Positions 7,961 through 16,757 of a DNA stretch of 64,000 nt are shown piece by piece (position 1 is the first letter of the stretch; each line of letters opens with the position of its first letter). The stretch spans positions 558,001 to 622,000 of the forward strand of contig NZ_WOFH01000002.1 of assembly GCF_009733595.1 (NCBI RefSeq), written 5' to 3'. Under the pieces are notes generated by a model. It had not been told where the DNA came from and did not search any database. It was given only the letters and a program-made list of their open reading frames with translations. Source of the DNA: Actinomadura litoris (GTDB lineage: Bacteria > Actinomycetota > Actinomycetes > Streptosporangiales > Streptosporangiaceae). The translations under genes and the position numbers were made by a program.

Positions 7961-8272
7961 GTGGAAGGCGCGGTGACCAGGTACCGCATCCTGGCCCTGG
8001 TGGTCGGGACCCTGCTGGTGCTGCTGGTGGTCGGCATGGTGCTGAAGTACGGCCCGACGGACGAGCCGGGCATGGCGGGCATCGTCGCGCCGGTGCACGG
8101 CGCGCTCTACGTGGTGTACCTGCTGGCGGCCTACGACCTGTGGCGGCGCACCGGCTGGCCGCTCGGCCGGATGGCGATGATCGTGCTCGGCGGCATCGTC
8201 CCGCTGATGACGTTCTTCGTGGAGCGCCGGATCGTCCGCGACGCGCGGGAGTTGACCGGCGCCGCCGCCTGA
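7961..8272 (+). CDS. DUF3817 family membrane protein
   Basis: 103 residues from GTG 7961, with GGAAAGG about 9 nt upstream. Three hydrophobic helices: YRILALVVGTLLVLLVVGM, then a PVHGALYVVYLLAAYDL segment, then MIVLGGIVPLMTFFVERR. The HGxLYxxYLxxAxDL signature is that of DUF3817/YdzA-like integral membrane proteins. It shares an orientation with the preceding two-helix gene 89 bp upstream. Function unknown. Confidence 0.85.
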   Translation: MEGAVTRYRILALVVGTLLVLLVVGMVLKYGPTDEPGMAGIVAPVHGALYVVYLLAAYDLWRRTGWPLGRMAMIVLGGIVPLMTFFVERRIVRDARELTGAAA

Positions 8273-8310
8273 GGCCGCGAACCGCTGGCCCGGCGGCGTC
8301 CCGTGCCCTA

Positions 8311-8332
8311 ATGTTTGACGGAGTCAAACGTT
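8311..8332. promoter_or_regulatory. operator of the MarR-GNAT gene
   Basis: GTTTGAC-GGA-GTCAAAC (arms 8313-8319 and 8323-8329), extendable outward to 10-bp arms with one mismatch. It overlaps the promoter and lies just upstream of the Shine-Dalgarno GGAGG (8333-8337). Most likely the autoregulatory site of the MarR domain encoded downstream. Confidence 0.65.
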
Positions 8333-8342
8333 GGAGGCGGAT

Positions 8343-9266
8343 GTGCGGGCGACCCAGGCGGACGTGGCGACGGTCCGTTCGTTCAACCGGTTCTACACCG
8401 GGGTGATCGGTGTGCTGGGCGAGGGCCTGATGCGCACGCCCTACTCGCTCACCGAGGCCAGGGTGATCTTCGAGCTGGCGCAGCGGCCCGAGACCGAGGT
8501 CCTCGCCCTGCGGCGCGCGCTCGACCTTGACCCGGGCTACCTCAGCCGGATGCTCACCCGCTTCGAGGGCGACGGCCTGCTCGTGCGGGAGCGGTCCGAG
8601 CGGGACGCGAGGCGCCAGGTCGTCCGGCTCACCCCGGGCGGGCGGGACGCCTACGCGATGCTGGACGAGCGGTCCGCCGCGGAGATCCGCGACCTGCTCG
8701 ACCGCCTGCCCGGCGGCTCCCGGCTCCGCCTCCTGGCGGCGATGCGCTCCATCCACGGCATCCTCGGCGAGGACCCGCGCCCGGACGGCCTCGTCCTGCG
8801 CGAGCCGCGTCCCGGCGACCTCGGCTGGGTGGTGCAGCGCAACGGCGCCCTCTACGCCGAGGAGTGCGGCTGGGACCGCACCTACGAGGCGCTGGTCGCC
8901 GGTGTCGTCGCCGCCTACGTCGAGGACCACGACCCGAGCGCGGAGCGGGCCTGGATCGCCGAGAGCGGGGGCGTTCCGGTGGGGTGCGTGTTCTGCGTCC
9001 GCCGCGACGGCGAGGTGGCGCAGCTCCGGCTCCTGCACGTCGAACCGGAGGCCCGGGGGAGCGGGGTCGGCGCCGCCCTCGTGGAGGCGTGCACGCGCTT
9101 CGCGGCCGAGGCCGGGTACTCCGAGATCATGCTGTGGACGACGGCGCTCCAGCGTCCCGCGCAGCGCCTGTACGCCAGGGCGGGGTTCGTCCTGGAGGAC
9201 GAGGAGCCCCCGTCGCGGCGGTTCGGCGGCACGATCCACGGCCAGACCTGGCGCAAGAGGCTCTGA
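8343..9266 (+). CDS. MarR-GNAT fusion protein
   Basis: 307 residues from GTG 8343, five nt after GGAGG. The first about 145 residues are a MarR winged helix (LTEARVIFELAQ, DPGYLSRMLTRFEGDGLLVRE and the wing RSERDARRQVVRLTPGG). The remainder is a GNAT acetyltransferase with the acetyl-CoA loop VEPEARGSGVGAALVEACTRF and the C-terminal ALYARAGFVLEDEE. This bifunctional architecture is common in actinobacteria. The acetyl acceptor is unknown, and DNA binding may respond to acetyl-CoA or substrate. It appears monocistronic, ending at a strong hairpin. Confidence 0.92.
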   Translation: MRATQADVATVRSFNRFYTGVIGVLGEGLMRTPYSLTEARVIFELAQRPETEVLALRRALDLDPGYLSRMLTRFEGDGLLVRERSERDARRQVVRLTPGGRDAYAMLDERSAAEIRDLLDRLPGGSRLRLLAAMRSIHGILGEDPRPDGLVLREPRPGDLGWVVQRNGALYAEECGWDRTYEALVAGVVAAYVEDHDPSAERAWIAESGGVPVGCVFCVRRDGEVAQLRLLHVEPEARGSGVGAALVEACTRFAAEAGYSEIMLWTTALQRPAQRLYARAGFVLEDEEPPSRRFGGTIHGQTWRKRL

Positions 9267-9298
9267 ACCCGCCGCAAAAAGGACTCGGGGGGAAAGGA

Positions 9299-9336
9299 CT
9301 CGGGCCCGCGAAGGCGCGTGCCTTCGCGGGCCCGAG
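9299..9336. terminator. strong hairpin terminator
   Basis: A perfect 17-bp stem (9299-9315 with 9320-9336) and a 4-nt loop, without a U-run, 32 bp after the MarR-GNAT stop. Hairpins without a U-tract are common terminators in actinomycetes, and this one could act on both strands. Confidence 0.65.
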
Positions 9337-9966
9337 GTCCCGCAGCGATCCCTAACTGCGTGGTCGGCGGCCGGGACGGGGGTCGGACGGAAGTTCCAGC
9401 CGCCGGTGTCTCACCGGCCTTGGCGCCGGTGCGGGTAGGTGCTGCGCCTCACCTCCCTCCCTGAGCCGGGCCGGCCTGGAGCCGGGTCGGACGGGGGCGT
9501 GACGGGTCCCGTCCGGCGCGCGGACGCCGCGCGGGCGTCCGGTCGAGTGAGGGCCGGGCGGGCGGCGCCGCCGACGGGCGCCGCCGGCCCGGCCATGGGG
9601 ACCCCGGTGCCGCGGGGGCGGGCGGCGCCGGGACCCGGAGCGGCGGGATGGTGGTCCGGGCGGTGCGGCCGAGAACCCGAGGTGTGCCGTGGTCCGCCGC
9701 GGTGGGACGGACGGCGAACGCCCTCGGACGCACCGGCGGGGACCGGTCCGCGGTGAGCACGCGCGGTGATCCTCACTCCGCCCCTCCTTCGCCTGTGGCG
9801 GCCTTCGGGACCTGGCGCTTTGCCGGCCGAAGAGCCTGTCGTTCACTGTGTGTCACGATCTCGTTGCGTTAAGTACCCCCGGGTCATGCGCGCGTAAACC
9901 GGACGGGGCGCAAAGATTCAAGATCCGCGGCGGACTTTGCCGACCCATTGCCGTCCGCCTCGCGAT
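9337..9966. other. long intergenic stretch without convincing gene
   Basis: About 630 bp. Open frames exist on both strands but all are Arg/Pro/Gly-rich with no recognisable motif, and none has a credible ribosome site. A small perfect hairpin GCCGGTG-tct-CACCGGC lies at 9402-9418. The stretch near 9840-9930 is less GC-rich and may hold a promoter for an unseen plus-strand RNA; that is a guess. No repeat or mobile-element ends were seen. Confidence 0.5.
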
Positions 9967-11232
9967 TCAGGACGTGCGGGCGGTGCCCGGGGCCGGCGGG
10001 CGGTTGTCGATGAGGCCGGAGATCTCCGCGTTGACGCGCGAGATCCGCGTCCCCCAGTTGGGGCAGCCGCCGAGGTGGTGCAGCGCGATGACCTTGTGCG
10101 AGGAGGCGGCCAGCACCGGCGAGCCGGAGTTGCCGCCGGAGGTGTCGCACCGGTAGCCGGTGTTCACCCCGGACTGGACGGTGTCGATCTTGCAGTAGCC
10201 GCCGCCGTCGCGGTCCTCGTAGAGCGAGAGGCGCTTGGGCAGGACGTCGCCGTGGCCGGCGATGTAGATGCGCTCCTGGGCGACGGGCTCCCGCGCGTCC
10301 AGGTAGAGGGTGCCGAACTTCTGGATCGAGGCGAAGTCGTTCACCGAGAACAGCGCGTAGTCCAGGTCGCGCAGCGGGCTCAGCTTGATCAGCTCCGCCC
10401 CGCTCACCTTGGTGCCGGGCCGGGGGTCGTTGCCGCCGCAGGTGGCGCACTGGTAGTCGAACTGGAACTCGCTGGCCCGCAGGTCGGCGGCGCTCTCCAT
10501 GCAGTGCTGGTTGGTCAGCATGCGGTTGGTGTTGCCGACCCGCCAGGCCGTGCAGTATCCGGCGCCCTTGAGGAGTTGGCGGGCCACCGCGCCCGCGCGG
10601 GCGTACTCGGTGGGGTGGCTGGTCTGGTAGCAGCTCACGTCGCGCCGCGCGTCCGGCCCGCACACGCTGAACGTGCCGGGATTCGCCGCGGCCCACTCAC
10701 CCTGGTCGAAGCCCCTGTAGTAGCTGTCGATACGGGCGCCGAACCCCTGGCGGGTCAGGGCGGCGGCGTTTTGGCGGGGCGCCGCGTGCAGGGTGACCAC
10801 GGCGGTGTCGCCGTCCACGGACATCGCGGCGAAGCCGGGCCTGCCGTGGACGGTGTGGGCCGAGTCGCCGGGGATCCGCCGGACGGTCGGGTCGCCGTGG
10901 TAGGTGTGGACCTCGCGTCCGGCCGGGTCGGCGACCGTCACCCGGTCGCCGGGCACGAGCCGCAACGACGCGAAGTGCACCTTGACGTAGGTCGAGCCGG
11001 GTTCGCGGATGACGATCCGCCGGGCGCGCCCGGCGGCGGCGTACCGCAGCTCGGCATCGCTGGCCTTCTCCTCGCCGGCGACGCTCACCCGAGCCGCGGC
11101 GGCGGGGGCGGGCGCCGCCTCGGCGACGTCGGGCGACCGTGCCCCGGCCGCCTGTGCGGCGGGGCCCGGCAGAGCGGACGCGGCGGCCGCCAGGGCGGCC
11201 GCGGTGATCAGGACGCGTGGCCGCAGGGACAC
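9967..11232 (-). CDS. secreted trypsin-like serine protease
   Basis: 421 residues from GTG 11232 (TGGAGG 6 nt upstream). Signal peptide about 1-28 (RPRVLITAAALAAAASALPGP with an AQA cleavage site). An N-terminal beta-rich domain of about 130 residues carries EPGSTYVKVHFASLRL, typical of extracellular accessory domains. The S1 domain has catalytic His243 in MLTNQHCMES (TNQHC replaces the usual TAAHC), Asp291 in RDLDYALFSV and Ser369 in TSGGNSGSPV. Several cysteines (CATCGG, CDTSG) suggest disulfides. The layout is like lysyl-endopeptidase-type S1 proteases. It is divergent from lon. Substrate unknown. Confidence 0.88.
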   Translation of the reverse strand: MSLRPRVLITAAALAAAASALPGPAAQAAGARSPDVAEAAPAPAAAARVSVAGEEKASDAELRYAAAGRARRIVIREPGSTYVKVHFASLRLVPGDRVTVADPAGREVHTYHGDPTVRRIPGDSAHTVHGRPGFAAMSVDGDTAVVTLHAAPRQNAAALTRQGFGARIDSYYRGFDQGEWAAANPGTFSVCGPDARRDVSCYQTSHPTEYARAGAVARQLLKGAGYCTAWRVGNTNRMLTNQHCMESAADLRASEFQFDYQCATCGGNDPRPGTKVSGAELIKLSPLRDLDYALFSVNDFASIQKFGTLYLDAREPVAQERIYIAGHGDVLPKRLSLYEDRDGGGYCKIDTVQSGVNTGYRCDTSGGNSGSPVLAASSHKVIALHHLGGCPNWGTRISRVNAEISGLIDNRPPAPGTARTS

Positions 11233-11384
11233 GGCGCACCTCCAGGGGGGAGCGGGGGGCACGGCACCGGAACCGTGGGGGCGGTTCAGCCGGTGCCGGA
11301 TCTCTGGGAGCGCTGGACGGGCGTCCGGCGGCCGGTCGCCGCATGCCCGGAAGGAGGCCGTGGGGTGTCGCGCCGGAGACCGGG

Positions 11385-11415
11385 TGTCACGTCCAGCGAG
11401 GACGAGATTGTGACA
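11385..11415. promoter_or_regulatory. inverted repeat between protease and lon
   Basis: TGTCAC (11385-11390) and GTGACA (11410-11415) separated by 19 nt, about 155 bp upstream of the protease start. Possible regulator site; weakly supported. The rest of 11233-11551 shows no gene. Confidence 0.25.
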
Positions 11416-11551
11416 TCCAGCCCGATACCGCCATCACTCGCACCTTGGCATAGCCCCCGCCCTATGAGCCGCACGGGCCACACCGCCCCCGGGCGCGGTT
11501 CTGATCGCTGAGAGCGAACGTTGTTGAGGAAACAAACTCGTGCTCCGTTTT

Positions 11552-11572
11552 CTTGAGTGTGTATGACTCAAC
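11552..11572. promoter_or_regulatory. HspR-associated inverted repeat (HAIR) of lon
   Basis: CTTGAGT-N7-ACTCAAC, matching the HAIR consensus CTTGAGT-N7-ACTCAAG in 13 of 14 defined positions. It lies 38 bp before the lon start at 11611. HspR binding here would repress lon except under heat stress, as established for Streptomyces. Confidence 0.8.
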
Positions 11573-11610
11573 TTGCTGTTGGGTCCTCAGACACGGACTT
11601 GGAGCTGAGC

Positions 11611-14007
11611 ATGAGCGAGACCCTGACGCTGCCGGTGCTGCCCCTGGACGACGGGGCCGTTCTGCCGGGCATGGTGGTGCCCCTCGACCTGTCGGAGAGC
11701 GGTGAGGTGCGGGCGGCGATCGAGGCGGCGCGCGCCGTGGCCCGGGCCAAGGGGCCGGGGATCCGGTCGGCGGGCAAGCCGCAGGTGCTGCTGGTGCCCC
11801 GGCTCAACGGGCAGTACGCCGGCGTGGGCACGCTGGGCGTGATCGAGCAGGAGGGGCGGCTGCCCGGCGGCGAGCCGGGCGCGGTCGTCCGGGGCGTCTC
11901 GCGGGTGCGGATCGGGACCGGGACCACCGGGCCCGGCGCCGCGCTGTGGGTCGAGGGCACCGTGATCGAGACGCCGCCCGCCACCGGGCGCGCGGAGGAG
12001 CTGGCCAAGGAGTACAAGGGCCTGGTCAGCGCGATCCTGCAGAAGCGCGGCGCCTGGCAGGTCGTGGACGTGGTGCAGCAGATCGACGACCCCTCCACGC
12101 TGGCCGACAACGCCGGGTACGCGCCCTACCTGTCGGACGAGCAGAAGATCGAGGTGCTGGAGACGCCCGACGTGGTCGAGCGGCTGACGCTGGTCATCGG
12201 CTGGGCGCGCGACCACCTCGCGGAGCTGGACGTGGCGGAGACGATCCGCAAGGACGTCCAGGAGGGCATGGAGAAGACGCAGCGGGAGTTCCTGCTGCGG
12301 CAGCAGCAGGAGGCCATCCGCAAGGAGCTGGCCGAGCTGAACGGCGACCCCGCCGACGAGGAGGACGACTACCGGGCCCGGATCGAGGCCGCCGACCTGC
12401 CCGAGAAGGTGCGCGAGGCCGCGCTGAAGGAGGTCGACAAGCTGGAGCGCTCGTCGGACGCCTCCCCGGAGGGCGGCTGGATCCGCACGTGGCTCGACAC
12501 CGTGCTCGACATCCCGTGGAACGAGCGGACCGAGGACGCCTACGACATCGCGGGCGCCCGGGAGATCCTGGACGCCGACCACGCGGGACTCGACGACGTC
12601 AAGGAGCGCATCGTCGAGTACCTGGCCGTCCGCAAGCGGCGGGCCGACCGGGGGCTCGGCGTCGTCGGGGGCCGCCGGAGCGGCGCGGTGCTCGCGCTGA
12701 CCGGTCCGCCCGGGGTGGGCAAGACCTCGCTGGGCGAGTCGGTCGCGCGGGCCATGGGGCGGAGGTTCGTCCGGGTCGCGCTGGGCGGCGTCCGCGACGA
12801 GGCGGAGATCCGCGGACACCGGCGCACCTACGTCGGGGCCCTGCCTGGACGCATCGTCCGGGCCATCCGCGAGGCGGGCTCGATGAACCCGGTCGTCCTG
12901 CTGGACGAGGTCGACAAGGTCGGCGCGGACTACCGGGGCGACCCGACGGCGGCGCTGCTGGAGGTCCTGGACCCCGAGCAGAACCACACGTTCCGCGACC
13001 ACTACCTGGAGGTCGAGCTCGACCTCAGCGACGTGCTGTTCCTCGCCACCGCGAACGTGGTCGAGGCGATCCCCGGGCCGCTGCTGGACCGGATGGAGCT
13101 GGTCCAGCTCGACGGCTACACCGAGGACGAGAAGGTCACGATCGCCCGCGACCACCTGCTGCCGCGCCAGCTCGACAAGGCGGGGCTGGAGGCGTCCGAG
13201 GTCGGGTTCGGCGACGACGCGCTGCGGCTGCTGGCGGCCGAGTACACCCGCGAGGCGGGCGTGCGGTCGCTGGACCGCTCGATCGCGCGGGTGCTGCGCA
13301 AGGTCGCCGCGAACGTGGCGCTGGAGAAGGCGGAGCTGCCGGTCGCGATCGGCGCGGCCGACCTGAAGGACTACCTCGGCCGCCCCCGGTACACCCCGGA
13401 GGTCGAGCTGAGCAGGTCCGAGCGGCGGACGGGCGTGCCCGGCGTCGCGACGGGGCTCGCGGTCACCGGCGCGGGCGGCGACGTCCTCTACATCGAGGCG
13501 TCGCTGGCCGACCGGGAGACCGGCGACACCGGCGTGACGCTCACCGGCCAGCTCGGCGACGTCATGAAGGAGTCGGCCCGGATCGCGCTCAGCTACCTGC
13601 GCTCGCGCGGCGCGGAGCTGGAGCTGCCGGTCGGCGACCTGAAGGAGCGCGGCGTGCACGTCCACGTGCCCGCCGGCGCGATCCCGAAGGACGGCCCGAG
13701 CGCGGGCATCACGATGACGACCGCGCTGGCGTCGCTGCTGTCGGGCCGGCCCGTCCGCTCGGACGTGGCGATGACCGGCGAGGTGTCGCTGACCGGGCGG
13801 GTGCTGCCGATCGGCGGGCTGAAGCAGAAGCTGCTGGCGGCCTCCCGGCTCGGCATCACGACCGCGATCGTGCCCAAGCGCAACGAGCCGGACCTGGAGG
13901 ACGTGCCGGCCGAGGTGCTGGAGAACCTGACGGTCTTCGCCGTCAGCGACGTCCGCGAGGTCCTCGACCTGGCGCTCGAACCGGCCACCACGCCGGTCGC
14001 CGTCTGA
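11611..14007 (+). CDS. lon: ATP-dependent Lon protease
   Basis: 798 residues from ATG 11611 (GGAG 6 nt upstream). An earlier GTG in frame lies inside the HAIR box and is unlikely. An N-terminal LON substrate-binding domain (about 1-200) is followed by the coiled-coil region with [14 protein letters not shown]. The AAA+ domain has Walker [11 protein letters not shown] (near 365) and Walker [12 protein letters not shown]. The C-terminal protease has the Ser-Lys dyad in [11 protein letters not shown] and [14 protein letters not shown]. It degrades misfolded and regulatory proteins in the cytoplasm as a hexamer. Full family length. A HAIR operator sits upstream and an intrinsic terminator downstream, so it is likely a single-gene heat-shock unit. 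Confidence 0.97.
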   Translation: MSETLTLPVLPLDDGAVLPGMVVPLDLSESGEVRAAIEAARAVARAKGPGIRSAGKPQVLLVPRLNGQYAGVGTLGVIEQEGRLPGGEPGAVVRGVSRVRIGTGTTGPGAALWVEGTVIETPPATGRAEELAKEYKGLVSAILQKRGAWQVVDVVQQIDDPSTLADNAGYAPYLSDEQKIEVLETPDVVERLTLVIGWARDHLAELDVAETIRKDVQEGMEKTQREFLLRQQQEAIRKELAELNGDPADEEDDYRARIEAADLPEKVREAALKEVDKLERSSDASPEGGWIRTWLDTVLDIPWNERTEDAYDIAGAREILDADHAGLDDVKERIVEYLAVRKRRADRGLGVVGGRRSGAVLALTGPPGVGKTSLGESVARAMGRRFVRVALGGVRDEAEIRGHRRTYVGALPGRIVRAIREAGSMNPVVLLDEVDKVGADYRGDPTAALLEVLDPEQNHTFRDHYLEVELDLSDVLFLATANVVEAIPGPLLDRMELVQLDGYTEDEKVTIARDHLLPRQLDKAGLEASEVGFGDDALRLLAAEYTREAGVRSLDRSIARVLRKVAANVALEKAELPVAIGAADLKDYLGRPRYTPEVELSRSERRTGVPGVATGLAVTGAGGDVLYIEASLADRETGDTGVTLTGQLGDVMKESARIALSYLRSRGAELELPVGDLKERGVHVHVPAGAIPKDGPSAGITMTTALASLLSGRPVRSDVAMTGEVSLTGRVLPIGGLKQKLLAASRLGITTAIVPKRNEPDLEDVPAEVLENLTVFAVSDVREVLDLALEPATTPVAV

Positions 14008-14034
14008 CCGGCGGCAACGCCCGCGGGGGCGGGT

Positions 14035-14080
14035 GGGACGCCCGTGCCGGAATCATTCCGGCACGGGCGTCCCGCCTTTT
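14035..14080 (+). terminator. intrinsic terminator of lon
   Basis: A long perfect stem starting GGGACGCCCGTGCC at 14035, with its complement ending at 14073, followed by a T-run (14077-14080). Strong rho-independent terminator. Confidence 0.85.
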
Positions 14081-14121
14081 CGGACACCCTTAATGCGGGT
14101 CCGGCGCCAAAACAAATGGGG

Positions 14122-14150
14122 ACAACGCGGGTGTGCATACTTCGCGTTGT
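14122..14150. promoter_or_regulatory. inverted repeat upstream of VanZ-like gene
   Basis: ACAACGCG-N13-CGCGTTGT, perfect 8-bp arms at 14122-14129 and 14143-14150. It ends about 30 bp before the chosen ATG at 14181. It may be a regulator site or a leader hairpin. Confidence 0.4.
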
Positions 14151-14180
14151 AACGGGGACCAGTCGTCCGTGGTGGTGAGA

Positions 14181-14654
14181 ATGTGGCAACCGGCGGCATC
14201 CGGTGAAAGGTCCCCGTGGTATGTGATCGCTCTACGGGTGGTCGCGGTGACGATCGCCCTCGCCTTTCTCGGCGTGTTCTGCTACTTCGCGTTCCGGCTG
14301 ACGCTGACGCCCGTTGACGACAATGGGCAGGCCGGGGGCAACACCGATCCCGGCGACTCCCTGCGGTTCTATCTGAACCGCCCGAGCGGGGACGCCGCGC
14401 TCCAGATCGGCGGCAACCTCGCGCTGCTGGCGCCGCTCGGCGTCCTGCTGCCCATCGTCTGGGTGAGCCTGCGCGGCCCGATCCGCCTCGCGCTCGTGGC
14501 CGGGATGTGCTCCCTGGCGATCGAGACCGTGCAGGGCACCGTGGTGATGGGGCGCGCCTTCGACGTGGACGACGTCATTCTGAATGTCGTCGGCGTCGTC
14601 CTCGCCTATCTCCTTCTGGGGCGCCGACTCTCCAAATCGATTCGCGGCGGCTGA
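14181..14654 (+). CDS. VanZ-like family membrane protein
   Basis: 157 residues from ATG 14181; in-frame GTGs at 14169, 14172 and 14175, and one at 14133 inside an inverted repeat, are alternatives. Helix 1 is VIALRVVAVTIALAFLGVFC, followed by an extracytoplasmic loop and three further helices. VanZ signatures: GGNLALLAPLGVLLPI, SLAIETVQ and RAFDVDDVILNVVG. VanZ gives low teicoplanin resistance in enterococci, but the widespread actinobacterial homologues have no proven role. No vanHAX genes are nearby, so a resistance role is not implied. Confidence 0.85.
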   Translation: MWQPAASGERSPWYVIALRVVAVTIALAFLGVFCYFAFRLTLTPVDDNGQAGGNTDPGDSLRFYLNRPSGDAALQIGGNLALLAPLGVLLPIVWVSLRGPIRLALVAGMCSLAIETVQGTVVMGRAFDVDDVILNVVGVVLAYLLLGRRLSKSIRGG

Positions 14655-14661
14655 CGGCGGC

Positions 14662-14800
14662 CTATGCGGGTCGGCACGGGATCGGGCGGAAGATTCCCAG
14701 TTGGCGGTCCACGTGTTCTGCGTAACGGTCGAAAACCGGTAGGGCATTGAGAAGGCGGGGCCAGACCTCGGTGTATTCGGCGGCGCCCTGGCCGCGAGCC
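14662..14800 (-). pseudogene. gene remnant, unrecognised C-terminal fragment
   Basis: The minus strand encodes EYTEVWPRLLNALPVFDRYA followed by EHVDRQLGIFRPIPCRPA and a stop at about 14662. This looks like a genuine protein tail (aromatic, balanced composition), unlike the Arg/Pro-rich frame upstream of it. No start or upstream body is present. Family not recognised. It sits directly beside the epimerase remnant, so the whole 14.66-15.5 kb stretch looks like decaying DNA. Confidence 0.35.
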
Positions 14801-14818
14801 GTCCGGCCCTGCGGGGGC

Positions 14819-15265
14819 TCAGGTGGCCGTTCCCGGCCAGCCACCGTCGGCGCGGGGGCGCGCGAGCGGCGCGTCCGCGGTGGTGACCGGCGCGGACGGC
14901 GGGACGAGCACCCCGGCCGCCGAGACGTACACCGCCCGACCACCCTGCGCGACCGCGCCGCCCGCCACGTCGCGCGTCCGGGCCAGGTCCGCGTGGGGAC
15001 GCGACCCGGCCGGGACGGTCGCGCCGATCGCCGCGGCGGCGTGGACGACCGCGTCGCAGCCGCGCGGCGCGGCGGCCGCCGGGCCGGTGTCCGGCATGTC
15101 GCCGACGACCGTCTCGATGCCGCTGACCTGGACGTCCACCGCCTGGAGGGTGCGCCCGCCCGCCCCGCGTCCCGGACCGGCGCGCGCGGCCGATGACCGG
15201 CCGCGAGCAGCGCGCGGACGGTGTGGGAACCGGCGAACCCCGAGGCGCCGGGGACGGGACCCGGA
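14819..15265 (-). pseudogene. NAD-dependent epimerase/dehydratase remnant
   Basis: The minus strand holds, in two frames, pieces of a short-chain epimerase. A Rossmann start GASGFAGSHTVRALLAAGH lies near 15190-15255. In another frame come GIETVVGDMPD, GCDAVVHAAAAIG and AVYVSAAGVLVPPSAPVTTA (14819-15139). The order and spacing are right for one gene, but at least one frameshift separates them. The C-terminal YxxxK half and substrate domain are missing. It is a broken gene rather than a sequencing slip, since a large part is absent. Confidence 0.6.
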
Positions 15266-15339
15266 TGCGAAGCAAACCGGTGCTTGGTTGGAGGACGTGA
15301 CGGACGGTAGGGGTGACCGGCTCAGGCCCAGGGTCTATT

Positions 15340-15400
15340 TTGAAGATGCCTCAGCCGACGCGCGAGCGCGTCACCCGCTCCCGGGCGAGGCGATGCCGCA
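15340..15400 (+). pseudogene. possible regulator N-terminal remnant
   Basis: ATG near 15346 encodes MPQPTRERVTRSRARRC, resembling the first residues of TetR-type regulators (PTRERI-type), then becomes Arg-rich with no helix-turn-helix. A TetR gene divergent from an epimerase would be a normal arrangement, so this may be the relic of the epimerase's regulator. Weak evidence. Confidence 0.2.
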
Positions 15401-15517
15401 GGCGAGCCTCATCCGGGTGGATCGCGAAGCGGTGCCGCGCTCGCCCCAAGACCGGCGACGGCGGGCGCCGCGCGGCCCGCCCCTCGACCGGCCTTGACGA
15501 CACAGCCGGGATCGACA

Positions 15518-16672
15518 ATGACGCACACCACGACCACTGGACCGACCGCCGGACTCACCATCGGGCTGGCCGGGGCGGGACGCATCGGCGCCCGCCACGC
15601 CGCCGCGCTGTGCGAGCTGCCCGAGGTGGGCACGCTCGTCATCGCCGACGTGGACCCCTCCCGGGCCCGCGCCCTGGCGGACCGCCTGTCGCGGGCCCCC
15701 GGGGACCCCGTCGCGGACGTCCTCGCGGCGGCGGACGCCGCGTGCGCGCAGGACGTCGGTTCCGCGCGCGCCGCGGCCGGAGAGGTCCGCGTCGTGGCCG
15801 TGGACGAGGTCGCGGACCTGTTCTCCGCCGGGCTCGACGGCGTGATCGTCGCGGCGGCCACCGACGCGCACGCCGACCTGGTGGCGGCGGCGCTGGCCGG
15901 GCGAATACCCGTGTTCTGCGAGAAGCCTCTCGCGCCCGACCTTGATGGAACGTTCCAGATCGTGGCGGCGGCGGACGCGGCGCGCGTCCCCGTGCAGGTC
16001 GGGTTCCAGCGGCGGTTCGACGCGGGGAACGCGGCGGCGCGGGAGGCGCTCGCGTCCGGGCGGCTCGGCTGGCTGCACACCGTGCGCTCGTGCAGCTTCG
16101 ACCCGTCGCCGCCGCCCGTCGCCTACGTCCCGGCGTCCGGCGGGCTGTTCCGCGACTGCGCGATCCACGACCTCGACCTCATCAGGTTCGTGACGGGCCG
16201 GGAGGTGGTGCGGGTGATGGCCTCCGGCGCCAACCGGGGCGACGCGTTCTTCCGCGAGTACGGCGACGTCGACACGGGATCGGTGCTGCTCGTCCTGGAC
16301 GACGGGACGCTCGGGCTCGTCTCGGCCACCCGGTACAACGCGGCGGGCTACGACGCCCGGCTGGAGCTGTTCGGCTCCAAGGACAGCATCATCGCGGGCC
16401 TGGACGAGCGGACCCCCGTCACCCCGCTGCCCGAGCAGGCCGCGGGCGCGCCCGATCCGGACACCGGCCCGCGCGGCGCCTACTGCGGGTTCATCGAGCG
16501 CTTCGCCGACGCCTACGACGCCGAACTGCGGGCCTTCATGGACGTCGTCACCGGCCGCCACGGCAGCCCGTGCCCGCCGGAGGAGGCGCTGGAGGCGTTC
16601 TACCTGGCCGAGGCGTGCGAGCTGTCGATGCGGGAGGGACGGATCGTGGAGACCCGCGAGATACGGCGGTGA
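15518..16672 (+). CDS. Gfo/Idh/MocA family oxidoreductase, inositol-dehydrogenase-like
   Basis: 384 residues from ATG 15518. N-terminal Rossmann fold with IGLAGAGRIGARHAAAL and the NAD-site motif FCEKPLA. The C-terminal domain has the catalytic histidine/aspartate region FRDCAIHDLDLIRF and ends with AFYLAEACELSMREGRIVE, as in myo-inositol 2-dehydrogenases (IolG). A roughly 35-residue insertion sits between the first strands (about residues 60-95, Ala-rich). It lies 85 bp upstream of a polyol-type ABC importer on the same strand. Oxidation of an imported cyclitol or sugar is therefore likely; the exact substrate is inference. Confidence 0.85.
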   Translation: MTHTTTTGPTAGLTIGLAGAGRIGARHAAALCELPEVGTLVIADVDPSRARALADRLSRAPGDPVADVLAAADAACAQDVGSARAAAGEVRVVAVDEVADLFSAGLDGVIVAAATDAHADLVAAALAGRIPVFCEKPLAPDLDGTFQIVAAADAARVPVQVGFQRRFDAGNAAAREALASGRLGWLHTVRSCSFDPSPPPVAYVPASGGLFRDCAIHDLDLIRFVTGREVVRVMASGANRGDAFFREYGDVDTGSVLLVLDDGTLGLVSATRYNAAGYDARLELFGSKDSIIAGLDERTPVTPLPEQAAGAPDPDTGPRGAYCGFIERFADAYDAELRAFMDVVTGRHGSPCPPEEALEAFYLAEACELSMREGRIVETREIRR

Positions 16673-16757
16673 GCGAAGGGGCGACGCGGCGTCGCCATCT
16701 GTGATCGACTCCTTCCGTTGATCCGGCTCGTCCATCGGGGAGAACGGAGACCGACCG

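Noticed and set aside
9352..9846. Minus-strand open frames in the 9.3-9.9 kb gap
   Set aside because: Arg/Pro/Ser-rich with no ribosome site, no motif and no frame preference.
14181..14654. Glycopeptide resistance locus
   Set aside because: VanZ-like family only; no vanH/A/X or VanRS partners, and such homologues are widespread in sensitive species.
15494..15517. Upstream start of the Gfo/Idh/MocA gene
   Set aside because: The extra eight residues add nothing conserved; ATG 15518 gives the normal distance to the Rossmann glycine motif.
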